DNA of 64,000 nt from Candidatus Gastranaerophilales bacterium (lineage in GTDB: Bacteria > Cyanobacteriota > Vampirovibrionia > Gastranaerophilales > Gastranaerophilaceae): assembly GCA_905234865.1 (NCBI GenBank), contig CAJOJE010000007.1:20954-84953 (forward strand), written 5' to 3'. The position numbers and the translations under genes are program-made. Position 1 is the stretch's first letter. The number at the start of each line of letters is the position of its first letter. Of the stretch, positions 1 through 8,425 are shown piece by piece. The notes beneath the pieces are model-generated. The model did no database searches. It saw nothing but the letters and a program-made list of their open reading frames with translations, and had not been told where the DNA came from.

Positions 1-130
1 ATGAACCCATGGCATCAAAACATCCCGTTACGAGAAACAACACCAAACCGACGCACAATACTGCGGATAAACCCGCTATACCTATATAAATCGCTTGATC
101 TTTTATTAAATCTTTGAAATTTATTTGCAT
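1..130 (-). CDS. Partial PilO-like pilus assembly protein, N-terminus only
   Basis: The window edge cuts this gene: the first 43 codons are present, read leftwards from an ATG at 130. The peptide starts MQINFKDLIKDQ and continues into one hydrophobic segment (about residues 15-37), so it is a bitopic inner-membrane protein with a short cytoplasmic N-terminus. It begins 2 nt after the stop of the pilM-pilN fusion, so it is in the same operon. PilO, which follows PilN in type IV pilus operons, has this topology. The PilO call rests on position and topology only; no diagnostic residues are visible. Confidence 0.5.
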   Translation of the reverse strand, partial: MQINFKDLIKDQAIYIGIAGLSAVLCVGLVLFLVTGCFDAMGS

Positions 131-132
131 TA

Positions 133-1950
133 TTATTTTATTTCCTTGAGATTAACTTCTACATCTTCTACCTGAGGAACGCTCGTTCCGGAACTGCCTC
201 TCGGGGGTGCGGATGACGGTCCTTGCGGTGAGGGCGAGGATGACGGTCCTTGCAGTGAGGGCGAGGATGAATTGACGGGTGCGGCAGGTGCGTTATTTAC
301 TTTATCGCCTCCCGTTTGACCGCCGTTTTCGCCTTCAACTTTGTTGCCGTCTTTATCGAAAGACTTTTGATAAGTCATGTTTGAAATTTCAAACGTAAAC
401 AATCTTATTTGTTCGTCCATATCAACGGTAAGCGTGTCCAAAACGCTTGTATCGCCGTTATTACCCGCACCTTCTTCTTCGTCTTTAAATACTTCCAGCT
501 TATTTAATTTAATATTTCCTTGAGGAGCAAGATTTCTTAAACTTCTGTAATAAGCGTAAATATCGTTTATATCGGTAGCATATCCTTCAATTCCGACATT
601 TCTTCCGTCCTCGTTTATGTAATATGTCAGCCATAAATCTTTCGGAATGTCGGATGAGAGCGAATCATAATAATTCATCGCAAGTTTATTGTCTGCGATT
701 ATTTGTTTTATGACATCGTCTATGCCGTTTTCAAGTTTGGATTTTAATTCCGTAATTTCAGTATCAAGTTTTTTCACGTTTGCCGATATCGGACTTTTCT
801 GACTTTCAAAATATGATTTCATTCCAAAAGCCGCACCGCCCAAAAGTATAAGCAAAAAGAGGAAAATTCCCGTTGCCGTTATACAAAATCTCCTTACAAA
901 TACCGAAGTTATATCCAATGTGCCTGCGCCGAAAGGAATTGTACCGTATTCAATTACACCGTCATAACTTATATCGCTTATATAATTAAGCGTTGCCATT
1001 TTTGCAAATTTAGGAACACAAGCGCCCAAAACCGCCATTGTCATACTTTGTGCAAGCATGGGGTCAACTGCTTGAGAAATCGGCATTATGACCTTTTTAC
1101 CGTTTACGTTTGAATCGACGGCAATTATTTCATCACCCGTAAACATATAACGTTTTAATTGTTCGGCGGAAACGTTATCCGTTAAAGATACAATAATAAG
1201 TTTTTTGAACGGAAATTTAGGCATTTTGGCTTTAACGGCACTTGCCAGAGCTCCGTAAATTTCATCCCCTTCGTAAGACATAATTGCAAAGGGAACTTCT
1301 TCGTATCCTAAAATTCTGTTTCCCGACATTTGCGTTATAGCGTAGCCGTTCGGGTTTATTAACAATATGTTCCAGTTTTCTTCGGTATTAATAAGCTCGT
1401 CGACAAACCCCGTAAGAGCGATACCTCTTGGAATTGCGGTAGTAGAAGTTTCTATACCGACAATGTTTGCCCCGATATCCATTATTGCATCTTGAATTGA
1501 ATCAACGACACGTCTTTGGAAAGAAGAATGAGCGATATATTTTTCCGGAGTGTTTTTTCTTGCGTTAATATCCGTCCAGTTAGCAATCGGGTCTTCTTGT
1601 TTAAAAATGTACGATTCAGACGCATCCTGTAAAATCATGGATTCAATTTCATCATCCATAACGGTCGGGTCTTGAATACTTCTAAAGCCAAAATGAACGT
1701 TTGGTAAAACCATGTATATATCGGCAGCTTCTTTTGATATGCCGATATCTTGCAATAATTCGGACACCACGTTTCTGTACATGCCCATATCTTGAATTTC
1801 TTTTGAAGCTATATTATATTCAAGCGGTCGTCTTGAGTATTTTTCTATCTGCCCCGTTGTTTTATCGTAAACGCATGCTTCCAAACCTAAATTTGCGGTT
1901 ACGGTCATGCCTATTATTTGCCTGTTATCTGCTCCACTTATACCAAACAT
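133..1950 (-). CDS. PilM-PilN fusion, type IV pilus inner-membrane platform
   Basis: A 605-residue protein. Residues 1 to about 340 resemble the actin-like PilM/ComA fold (N-terminal GADNRQIIGMTVTANLGLEA; a region with VVDSIQDAIMDIGANIVGIE, where PilM proteins show the 'additional cofactor' helix). One transmembrane helix follows at about 353-375 (ITATGIFLFLLILLGG), then a coiled coil and a PilN-like periplasmic domain (about 380-535). The last ~55 residues are Pro/Ser/Gly-rich low complexity. In most bacteria PilM (cytoplasmic) and PilN (bitopic) are separate neighbouring genes that interact through the PilN N-terminus; here they are one chain. The downstream gene is PilO-like. Likely role: alignment subcomplex of a type IV pilus or pseudopilus machine. 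The fold assignments are by motif and topology. Confidence 0.7.
   Translation of the reverse strand: MFGISGADNRQIIGMTVTANLGLEACVYDKTTGQIEKYSRRPLEYNIASKEIQDMGMYRNVVSELLQDIGISKEAADIYMVLPNVHFGFRSIQDPTVMDDEIESMILQDASESYIFKQEDPIANWTDINARKNTPEKYIAHSSFQRRVVDSIQDAIMDIGANIVGIETSTTAIPRGIALTGFVDELINTEENWNILLINPNGYAITQMSGNRILGYEEVPFAIMSYEGDEIYGALASAVKAKMPKFPFKKLIIVSLTDNVSAEQLKRYMFTGDEIIAVDSNVNGKKVIMPISQAVDPMLAQSMTMAVLGACVPKFAKMATLNYISDISYDGVIEYGTIPFGAGTLDITSVFVRRFCITATGIFLFLLILLGGAAFGMKSYFESQKSPISANVKKLDTEITELKSKLENGIDDVIKQIIADNKLAMNYYDSLSSDIPKDLWLTYYINEDGRNVGIEGYATDINDIYAYYRSLRNLAPQGNIKLNKLEVFKDEEEGAGNNGDTSVLDTLTVDMDEQIRLFTFEISNMTYQKSFDKDGNKVEGENGGQTGGDKVNNAPAAPVNSSSPSLQGPSSSPSPQGPSSAPPRGSSGTSVPQVEDVEVNLKEIK
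211..264. repeat. 27-bp tandem repeat, two copies, inside pilMN 3' end
   Basis: Two adjacent 27-nt units (211-237 and 238-264) differ at one base. On the coding strand each unit encodes a nine-residue Ser/Pro/Gln/Gly block, so copy-number change would keep the frame and only alter the length of the C-terminal linker. Confidence 0.85.
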
Positions 1951-1989
1951 AATTCTACCAATTATTTTGTTACTTTACTCATTAATAAT

Positions 1990-2011
1990 AATACAATAAA
2001 ATAATTGTATT
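1990..2011. promoter_or_regulatory. Inverted repeat between divergent pilMN and rlmB
   Basis: A perfect 8-bp inverted repeat, AATACAAT, six bases (AAAATA), ATTGTATT, lies in the ~100-bp gap between the divergent genes. Each arm contains TACAAT in the orientation of one gene, so it may be two facing -10 elements or an operator. Confidence 0.4.
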
Positions 2012-2051
2012 AACTAAAAACTTAAAAAAACTATACATTAACGGAAAAATT

Positions 2052-2789
2052 ATGAACGATTATATCTATGGAAAAAATGCCGTATTAGAGGCGCTATCAT
2101 CCGAAAACTCAAGAGTAAACAAGGTTTTTATTCAAAAAGGAATAGGACTTGATACAAGATTAAAAAAGATAATTGAACTTTGTAAAGATTTGTCAATTAT
2201 ATTTAATTTTACTGATTTTAAGAAATATAAAGAAATTTTTGGAGATGAAGTTAATCTTCAAGGTGTTGTAGCAAGTGTTTCGCCCGTCCAATACAAAGAT
2301 TTTGACGAATTTTTAGAGGAAAATCCCGACAGATACAGAAAAATCGTTATTTTGGATAATATAACGGACCCTCATAATTTCGGAGCAATCATAAGAACTC
2401 TTGCCGCAGCAGGATATGACGGTGTTATAATTCAAAATCACAGGAGTGTCAGCGTTAATGCCACCGTTGAAAAAATTTCCTCCGGTGCGGTTAATAAAGT
2501 TCCCGTTATAAAAGTTAACAGTATCGTAAGCTGTATTCAAAAATTAAAAAATAATAACTGGTGGATAATTGCAACAGATGCAGAAGGAGATAATAATTAT
2601 CTTGATATTGATTATAAAAATATGAACTTTGCAATAGTTTTGGGTTCGGAAGGCGACGGAATTTCAAAGCCTGTGCTTAAACTTGCCGATTATAAAGTAA
2701 ATTTACCGACGCAATTTGAATCGCTAAATGTTTCTTGTGCATGTGCCGTTATAGTATACGAAACGGTAAGACAAATAAGTTATACATAG
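2052..2789 (+). CDS. rlmB: 23S rRNA 2'-O-ribose methyltransferase, RlmB/TrmH (SPOUT) family
   Basis: A 245-residue SpoU-type enzyme. An N-terminal L30e-like substrate-binding domain ([15 protein letters not shown], residues 1 to ~75) precedes the knotted methyltransferase domain. All three family motifs are visible: [17 protein letters not shown] (motif 1, with the catalytic Arg), [11 protein letters not shown] (motif 2) and [14 protein letters not shown] (motif 3). The family methylates the 2'-OH of a guanosine in the 23S rRNA peptidyl-transferase region using SAM; TrmH-like tRNA methylation is the alternative, but the [10 protein letters not shown] opening favours RlmB. The length is normal. 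It is divergent from pilMN and is followed by rpoD on the same strand. Confidence 0.88.
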   Translation: MNDYIYGKNAVLEALSSENSRVNKVFIQKGIGLDTRLKKIIELCKDLSIIFNFTDFKKYKEIFGDEVNLQGVVASVSPVQYKDFDEFLEENPDRYRKIVILDNITDPHNFGAIIRTLAAAGYDGVIIQNHRSVSVNATVEKISSGAVNKVPVIKVNSIVSCIQKLKNNNWWIIATDAEGDNNYLDIDYKNMNFAIVLGSEGDGISKPVLKLADYKVNLPTQFESLNVSCACAVIVYETVRQISYT

Positions 2790-2791
2790 TA

Positions 2792-2820
2792 TTTTCAATA
2801 TCAAAAGGTTTAATTATAAT
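2792..2820 (+). promoter_or_regulatory. Promoter of rpoD
   Basis: A perfect TATAAT (2815-2820) with TTTTCA (2792-2797) 17 nt upstream. The expected start is ~2827, giving a leader of about 20 nt that carries GCAGGAG before the ATG at 2848. Confidence 0.55.
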
Positions 2821-2847
2821 ATTTTTAAAGTTGCAGGAGCAAAAAAA

Positions 2848-3870
2848 ATGAAGACCAAAACCCCCCAAAAGAGTGTACATAGTGAAGAAATGTTTGATTT
2901 CGGCGAATTTGACGAAAGTCAGATTTCAGCCATTGAAGAAGAAGAACAGAGCCTTGAAAATGACCTCGAGGGCGAGTCTGACGAAAATAAAAATTTAAAA
3001 GAAGATTACAAAAGCATTCAAACCGACGATTCGGTTAAGGCGTATTTGCAGCAAATAGGTAAAATTCCGCTTTTATCTTTTGAAGAAGAAATGAAAGTTG
3101 CAAAAGAAATTAAAGAAAATAATTCCGTTAAGGCAAAAGAAATTCTTGTTAATTCAAATTTAAGGCTTGTTGTTTCTATTGCAAAAAAATATATAGGCAG
3201 AGGACTTTCTTTTCTTGATTTAATTCAGGAAGGAAATCTGGGGCTTATTAAAGCCGCCGAAAAATTTGATTATGCAAAGGGGTATAAATTTTCCACTTAT
3301 GCAACTTGGTGGATTCAACAATCAATAACAAGAGGAATTGCGGATAAATCAAGAATAATAAGACTTCCCGTTCATATGATAGAAACATTGGGTAAAATTA
3401 AAAAGGCAACTTTTGACCTTTCGATTGAATTGGGGAGAATGCCTACAAAAGAGGAAACTGCGGAAAAAGTCGGTATTTCCGTATCAAAACTTACGCAGCT
3501 TCTAAAAAGTTCGCAAGGCACAATTTCAATTGAAACTCCCGCAAATCAAAAGGACGATTCCGCTAAAATTGCAGATTATATCGTTGATGAAACGGATTCT
3601 ACCCCCGATACAAAAGTTACTCAAGACAGCCTTTTGGGGGATGTTAAGAGAATTTTGGACCAGTTGAACGAAAAAGAAAAAGACGTATTAATTTTAAGAT
3701 ACGGGCTTGATGATAACGGTCAAAAGAAAACTCTTGATGAAATCGGTACAAGATACGGCGTTTCAAGAGAACGCATACGACAAATCGAAACAAGGGCGAT
3801 TTCAAAACTGAAAAAACTTTGCAGAAATCAAAATTTAAGTTCAAATTTAAGAAATTATTTGGGAATATGA
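2848..3870 (+). CDS. rpoD: Primary sigma-70 family RNA polymerase sigma factor
   Basis: A 340-residue sigma factor. An acidic N-terminal stretch (residues ~10-55) is followed by region 1.2 ([18 protein letters not shown]), region 2 ([19 protein letters not shown], then [16 protein letters not shown] and [17 protein letters not shown], the -10 recognition part), region 3 and region 4 ([16 protein letters not shown] helix-turn-helix). Region 2.4 and region 4.2 match housekeeping sigma factors, consistent with the TTGaca/TATAAT-like promoters seen throughout this window. It is shorter than E. coli RpoD because it lacks the non-conserved insertion, as in SigA-type factors. The start is supported by GGAG 8 nt upstream. 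A strong terminator follows directly, so it is likely monocistronic. Confidence 0.93.
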   Translation: MKTKTPQKSVHSEEMFDFGEFDESQISAIEEEEQSLENDLEGESDENKNLKEDYKSIQTDDSVKAYLQQIGKIPLLSFEEEMKVAKEIKENNSVKAKEILVNSNLRLVVSIAKKYIGRGLSFLDLIQEGNLGLIKAAEKFDYAKGYKFSTYATWWIQQSITRGIADKSRIIRLPVHMIETLGKIKKATFDLSIELGRMPTKEETAEKVGISVSKLTQLLKSSQGTISIETPANQKDDSAKIADYIVDETDSTPDTKVTQDSLLGDVKRILDQLNEKEKDVLILRYGLDDNGQKKTLDEIGTRYGVSRERIRQIETRAISKLKKLCRNQNLSSNLRNYLGI

Positions 3871-3874
3871 TTTA

Positions 3875-3900
3875 AAAAGCTCTTTTTGAAAAGAGCTTTT
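3875..3900 (+). terminator. Intrinsic terminator after rpoD
   Basis: A perfect 12-bp inverted repeat AAAAGCTCTTTT, 2-nt loop, AAAAGAGCTTTT, beginning 4 nt after the rpoD stop codon. The A/T ends of the stem provide the U-tract. Confidence 0.85.
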
Positions 3901-3954
3901 AATTTAATGTTAATTTTATGCCATGTTTCAAAAAAATTGCTATTATAAAAAACT

Positions 3955-5913
3955 ATGGTAAAAGTAGTAATAATTTCAAAAAATGAAGAATATAAAAAGT
4001 ATCTGAGCGAATTTGATTTTCTTTGGAGCGATGTTTTTTATGACGAGCTTTTTGATTTTCGCCCCGATATTTTTATTGTGGATGATGAAATAGAAAATTC
4101 CGAAGAAATTTTAATGGCTCTGGGTGCAAAAAACTCTCCGAAAAACTTTGATATAATTTATTTAATCAATAAAGATTATAAAAACGAAATTCCTTTCGGC
4201 ATTAAAATTATGACAAAACCTCTTAACGCAAGGGTTTTATTATCAGAAATTCATCTTGCCTTTGAAAATAAAAATAAAATAAAAGCTCTGACGGCTGAAA
4301 ATACGGAATTAAAGAAAAATTTATACCAAATCGACGCATTTTATAATGCAAGTTCAAAATTTGCAGGTACGCTCGATAAAAACAAACTTCTTGAAGTTCT
4401 TTTTGAAACAATGGAGAGAATTTTAAGTTTTGATATATCAACGGCGCTTATAAAAGATAATTTGGATGAAAATAAACTGAAATTTTTTGCATATTCTCTT
4501 AAAAAAATTACTCCCGATACAAAAGACAATTTATTGAATATGCTCTTTGAGGCGGCACAAAAACTCGAATTAAACGGGCTTAAAAGTACAAAAAACGAAA
4601 TAGAAGAAATTATAAAAATTAAGCCTTCTTATAAAAATGAATTTTTTGATACGCTGTTTTTAAATTCGGATACGCTTTTTGCTCCGATTGTAATAAAGGA
4701 TAAATTTGAGGGGATAATTCAAATTTTTAGAAAAACCCCCTTCACAAAAGAAGATTCGACTTTTTTTCAATCAATAATACATCAGGTTTTAGCGCCTTTA
4801 AGAAGCGTTGTATACATAGATGAGCTTGTTGGTACAAATTTAAAATTGCAAAAGCTGGAGAGAATAAAATCGGAATTCGTATCAATCGTATCTCATGAAT
4901 TAAGAACCCCTCTGCAGCCTATTAATAACGCTTTAAGCATAATACTTTCCGAGCAGGCGGGAAAAATAGGGGAAGTTAATAAAAATTTTGCAAACATCGC
5001 AAAAAGAAATGTTGCAAGATTGTCGGGAATAATTGAAGATTTACTTGATTTATCAAGAATGCAAACGGGAAAATTCGATTTTAAATTTAAAAAAGCAAGA
5101 ATTGAACCTTCACTCGAGCTTGCTTATTCAACGTTTAAAAATCAGGCGCAGCTTAAAAACATTGCTCTTGAACTGAATATAGAAGAAAATTTACCCGATG
5201 TTTACATTGATTCTCACAGGATTGACCAAATAATTTCAAATTTAATTACAAATGCAATGAAATTTACAAACGAGGGCGGAAAAATTACGATTTCGGCTTC
5301 TTCCGTTCAAAAGGCGGATGTTGATAATTTGATATTACCCGTATTAAAAAATTATGACGGAAAATATGTCCAAATATCCGTCCAAGATACGGGAATTGGA
5401 ATTGAACAAGAAGATATACCGAAAATTTTCGATAAATTTTCTCAAATAGAAAATACTCTATCCAGAAACACAGGCGGCGTGGGTTTAGGACTTACGATTT
5501 CAAAATATTTCATTGACGCTCATTTAGGGGGGATAACCGTTAATTCCAAAAAAAACGAAGGTTCAAAATTTAATGTTATAATTCCTTTTTACGATGACAT
5601 AAAAGCGTTTGACATTGAATTGAATTTAAAAAAAAGAAACGATAAAGAAACGGGATATATTGAAATTAAAGAGCCTTTGGGTTTAAATTTTTATATCAAT
5701 TTAAAAAGAAATAATATTGTCATCCTTACAAAAAATTCAAAAGAAATTAACTACGAAAGCGAGGGCTTTTTAATCAATAAAGTTGTAATTCCGAACATTG
5801 AAAAAGGAGCTTTTGATTTTATGGTATCCAAGGTTGAAGAAGAAATTTCAAATTGTGAAAAAAAATATGATATATTGTTAGAAAAAGCCTTTTATAAAAA
5901 TGAGGTTAATTAG
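3955..5913 (+). CDS. Sensor histidine kinase with degenerate receiver, GAF-like, HisKA and HATPase domains
   Basis: A 652-residue cytoplasmic kinase with no membrane segment. Residues 1-105 look like a decayed receiver (RPDIFIVDDE and IMTKPLNA kept, the N-terminal acidic pocket lost). A coiled coil and a GAF-like region follow (~130-285). The HisKA box FVSIVSHELRTPLQP has the phospho-accepting His at 314. The ATPase domain has NLITNAMKFT (N box), DTGIGIEQED (G1), FDKFSQ (F) and GVGLGLTIS (G2). About 100 extra residues follow. It starts an operon with a lone receiver 14 nt downstream and a degenerate PilB-type ATPase, which suggests control of pilus or surface behaviour. No Shine-Dalgarno is present; a TATTAT lies 8 nt before the ATG, so the mRNA may be leaderless. 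The ligand is unknown. Confidence 0.88.
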   Translation: MVKVVIISKNEEYKKYLSEFDFLWSDVFYDELFDFRPDIFIVDDEIENSEEILMALGAKNSPKNFDIIYLINKDYKNEIPFGIKIMTKPLNARVLLSEIHLAFENKNKIKALTAENTELKKNLYQIDAFYNASSKFAGTLDKNKLLEVLFETMERILSFDISTALIKDNLDENKLKFFAYSLKKITPDTKDNLLNMLFEAAQKLELNGLKSTKNEIEEIIKIKPSYKNEFFDTLFLNSDTLFAPIVIKDKFEGIIQIFRKTPFTKEDSTFFQSIIHQVLAPLRSVVYIDELVGTNLKLQKLERIKSEFVSIVSHELRTPLQPINNALSIILSEQAGKIGEVNKNFANIAKRNVARLSGIIEDLLDLSRMQTGKFDFKFKKARIEPSLELAYSTFKNQAQLKNIALELNIEENLPDVYIDSHRIDQIISNLITNAMKFTNEGGKITISASSVQKADVDNLILPVLKNYDGKYVQISVQDTGIGIEQEDIPKIFDKFSQIENTLSRNTGGVGLGLTISKYFIDAHLGGITVNSKKNEGSKFNVIIPFYDDIKAFDIELNLKKRNDKETGYIEIKEPLGLNFYINLKRNNIVILTKNSKEINYESEGFLINKVVIPNIEKGAFDFMVSKVEEEISNCEKKYDILLEKAFYKNEVN

Positions 5914-5927
5914 CGGAGTCTTTATAA

Positions 5928-6296
5928 ATGTCTAAAAAAATTCTTGTCGTTGATGATGAAAAAGATATAACCGAAACCATCTCTTTTATGCTTAAAGCTG
6001 AAGGGTACGAAGTTTTTTGCGCAAATGACGGGGAAGAAGGGTTGAATTTTGCAAAAGAAATTATGCCCGACTTAATAATACTGGATGTTATGATGCCGAA
6101 AATTAACGGATATAAAATTGCCCGTCTTTTAAAATATGACAATAAATATAAACATATTCCGATTATCATGGTAACTGCAAGAGGGCAGGAATCCGATAAG
6201 CTCATTGGTGAAGAAACGGGTGCGAATGAATATATTACAAAGCCTTTTGAGTTTGAAGAACTTTTAAACAGCGTAAATAAGTATTTGGGAGCGTAA
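5928..6296 (+). CDS. Single-domain CheY-like response regulator
   Basis: A 122-residue stand-alone receiver: acidic pair D9/D10, phospho-acceptor D53 in IILDVMMP, MVTARG with the conserved Thr, and ITKPF with the conserved Lys near 106. There is no output domain, so it must act through protein contacts. The partner kinase is almost certainly the gene 14 nt upstream; the likely target is the degenerate GspE/PilB-like ATPase starting 3 nt downstream. A GGAG lies 11 nt before the start. Confidence 0.92.
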   Translation: MSKKILVVDDEKDITETISFMLKAEGYEVFCANDGEEGLNFAKEIMPDLIILDVMMPKINGYKIARLLKYDNKYKHIPIIMVTARGQESDKLIGEETGANEYITKPFEFEELLNSVNKYLGA

Positions 6297-6299
6297 AAA

Positions 6300-7679
6300 A
6301 TGGACGTGGTTACAAATAAAACCATAGATAAACTCAAATACGATCTTGTGAGAAATCATTTAATAAGTTTTGATGATATAGAACATGCCCAAGAAATTGC
6401 AAATGCCCAAAATACGAACTTAGGGCAGGTCTTAATTAATTCTAATTTAATAACGGAAGAACAGCTTTTAAAATTTCTTGAAACAATGCTTCATATACCG
6501 TCCGTTAATCTTGACGATTATGAAATTGATAAAAAATGCCTTCAATACATAACGTATAAGGAAGCAATACAATATAAAATTCTTCCTCTTTTTCAAATTG
6601 AAGATACTCTGACCGTTATTATGGCGGATCCTCTTGATTTGTATTCTCTCGACAAAATTATCGAAAGAACGGGAAAAACGATTGAACCTGTTCTTGGAAG
6701 TCAAAATTCCATTTTGAAAAAAATTAACGAATATTATGAATTAAAAGGCAAAGTGCAGGATATAATTTCTAAAGAAGATGATGAAACAAACTGGGCGGAT
6801 GAACTCCATAAGGAAGATTTATCCGAAGAACATCTTCAAAATCTTTTCAGGGGGATTTTAAAGCAGGCAATAAAAGAGGATGTGCATGAACTTTTCTTTG
6901 AACATCTTCAAGACGATTTGACGGTGAATTTTAAAAAAGGAGATGAAACCTATTCCACAGGCTCAATCCCGACACTTTTAATAAGCCCTTTTGTACAGAT
7001 GTTGAAATCGCTTTGTGCGCTTGACCCTACAATATCGGAAATTCCGCAATTGGGAAAATTGAGTTTTAACGTAAATTCAATAAAACTTACGGCAATAATT
7101 TCCGCATACCCTATTATAACGGGTGAAAGAATTTCATTAAAAATCTATCATCCGCCCGAAAAAATAGAAGAAATAATTAAAAATCAGGAAACAGTATTAA
7201 AATTAAAGCAAGAAATCGAACAATCGGGTATAATTCTTGTTTGCGGAAGTTCTCTATCGGGGAAAACTCATCTTGTTTACTCAATTTTAAGAGATTTGAC
7301 CCCTAAGGGAAAAATTGCAATGACAATTGAATCTATTGCAAAATATAAATTGGATAATGTCAGACAATCGGAATTAAATGAATCCGTCGGCTTTAATTTA
7401 GATAAAGCAATGAGATATATTGAGTTTCAATCCCCGGACATAGTTTATTTTGAAGGTATTGCAACCAAAGACGGGCTTGATTTTTTCACTTCTTTAACTT
7501 TTAAAAATAAAACTCTGATAACAGAGTTTTTGGCGGATAATATCGACGATTTAAGAAGAAAATTTTTATATCCCGAGTTTTCAATGTTTAAATCTGTCAT
7601 AAATTGTATAGTTTTTATACACTCTAAAGATACGGTGGAATTTTTTGATAAAGAAGCCATAACACGTTATCTTTTCTAA
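6300..7679 (+). CDS. Degenerate GspE/PilB-family ATPase with MshEN-type N-terminal domain
   Basis: A 459-residue protein. The N-terminal half is a GspE/MshEN-type domain (LITEEQLLKFLETMLHIPSV, then YKILPLFQIEDTLTVIMADP), which in relatives binds c-di-GMP or contacts PilM/PilC-like partners. The C-terminal half follows the secretion ATPase layout with a Walker A GSSLSGKT (about 316-323) and the preceding ITGERISLKIY strand. The Walker B segment is PDIVYFEGIATKDG instead of the family's DPDIxxxGExRD, the His box reads KTLITEFLAD, and the zinc-binding Cys cluster is missing. ATP may be bound but hydrolysis looks impaired. The kinase/receiver operon context suggests a regulatory relative of PilB rather than the motor. 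Confidence 0.75.
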   Translation: MDVVTNKTIDKLKYDLVRNHLISFDDIEHAQEIANAQNTNLGQVLINSNLITEEQLLKFLETMLHIPSVNLDDYEIDKKCLQYITYKEAIQYKILPLFQIEDTLTVIMADPLDLYSLDKIIERTGKTIEPVLGSQNSILKKINEYYELKGKVQDIISKEDDETNWADELHKEDLSEEHLQNLFRGILKQAIKEDVHELFFEHLQDDLTVNFKKGDETYSTGSIPTLLISPFVQMLKSLCALDPTISEIPQLGKLSFNVNSIKLTAIISAYPIITGERISLKIYHPPEKIEEIIKNQETVLKLKQEIEQSGIILVCGSSLSGKTHLVYSILRDLTPKGKIAMTIESIAKYKLDNVRQSELNESVGFNLDKAMRYIEFQSPDIVYFEGIATKDGLDFFTSLTFKNKTLITEFLADNIDDLRRKFLYPEFSMFKSVINCIVFIHSKDTVEFFDKEAITRYLF

Positions 7680-7717
7680 AATTTTAAATTTTATTAACAA
7701 AAACATATATACTTTTC

Positions 7718-7747
7718 TTGCCCATTTTTTAAATTTTATGATAGTAT
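7718..7747 (+). promoter_or_regulatory. Extended -10 promoter for the exported protein gene
   Basis: TTGCCC (7718-7723), 18 nt, TAGTAT (7742-7747) preceded by TG-A. The -10 ends 7 nt before the ATG at 7755, so transcription would start at or next to the start codon. Confidence 0.45.
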
Positions 7748-7754
7748 TTCTGCT

Positions 7755-8372
7755 ATGAGAAGAATGTTGCTTACATTTTTAATGCTTTTAGTTATGCAAT
7801 CATGTGAAGCTGTTGATGTTGTTGTTGAAAGTTTGATAAATATTGATACGGCAACCGAAGAAACTTCCTTCAGAGCAAAAGTTTTAGACAATGCCGAAAT
7901 GGAATCGGGTTTAAAATTTGAAAAAGATGCAATTATTATAGGTAATATAATTAAAATCAAAGATGCCTCAAGAGGCGACAGGGATGCTTATATTATAGTT
8001 CAACCCACATCAGAGGAAAAAGACGGAGTAATAAAAGCAATAGAAGACGATACCCTTGAAGCAAAAGTTGTCGGATATTCCAAAAAAGATTGGAAAGAAA
8101 CGGGGCTTGATTTAGGAACAAAGGCGGGGCTTACGGTCGGTTCCCATTTTTTACCGGGGTTAAGTCAGGCATTTTATTTTACTAAAGGAATGATTTGTCC
8201 CGAAGAGGGCAAATCGAGGCTTAAATCCGCAGTCAGCGGTGTTTATGAAAATTCGCCCTTTAAATATCTTTCAAAAGGCGAAGAGTTAAGTATGGAAGAA
8301 GGTGATATGCTTGTTTTAAAAATGTATCATGCCGATATTCCCAAATGGAATGTCTTAAAAAGGCAAAAATAA
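7755..8372 (+). CDS. Exported protein of unknown function, paralogue of the 41973 gene
   Basis: 205 residues with an N-terminal signal peptide (MRRMLLTFLMLLVMQSC, cleavage probably around residues 17-20; the Cys context is a poor lipobox). The mature part has a beta-rich stretch in which LKFEKDAIIIGNIIKIKDAS lines up with LPRGTVVRGSVLRVKS of the exported protein at 41973, and a C-terminal GEELSMEEGDMLVLKMYHAD that lines up with GNNVDIEKGTVFELMLLEPLD there. The two are probably distant paralogues acting in the envelope. No catalytic motif was recognised. No Shine-Dalgarno is evident; the promoter is placed for a leaderless mRNA. Confidence 0.7.
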   Translation: MRRMLLTFLMLLVMQSCEAVDVVVESLINIDTATEETSFRAKVLDNAEMESGLKFEKDAIIIGNIIKIKDASRGDRDAYIIVQPTSEEKDGVIKAIEDDTLEAKVVGYSKKDWKETGLDLGTKAGLTVGSHFLPGLSQAFYFTKGMICPEEGKSRLKSAVSGVYENSPFKYLSKGEELSMEEGDMLVLKMYHADIPKWNVLKRQK

Positions 8373-8425
8373 TTAATTCCGAGTTTTGTAAATAGTGTTA
8401 GTGTGTTAGTTTAGTTCGATAAAAA

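Noticed and set aside
5906..6337. 143-residue minus-strand ORF opposite the response regulator
   Set aside because: Shadow ORF; the receiver on the plus strand is fully conserved.
7755..7820. Lipoprotein signal on the 7755 gene
   Set aside because: The Cys is preceded by M-Q-S, a poor lipobox; ordinary signal peptidase cleavage is as likely.
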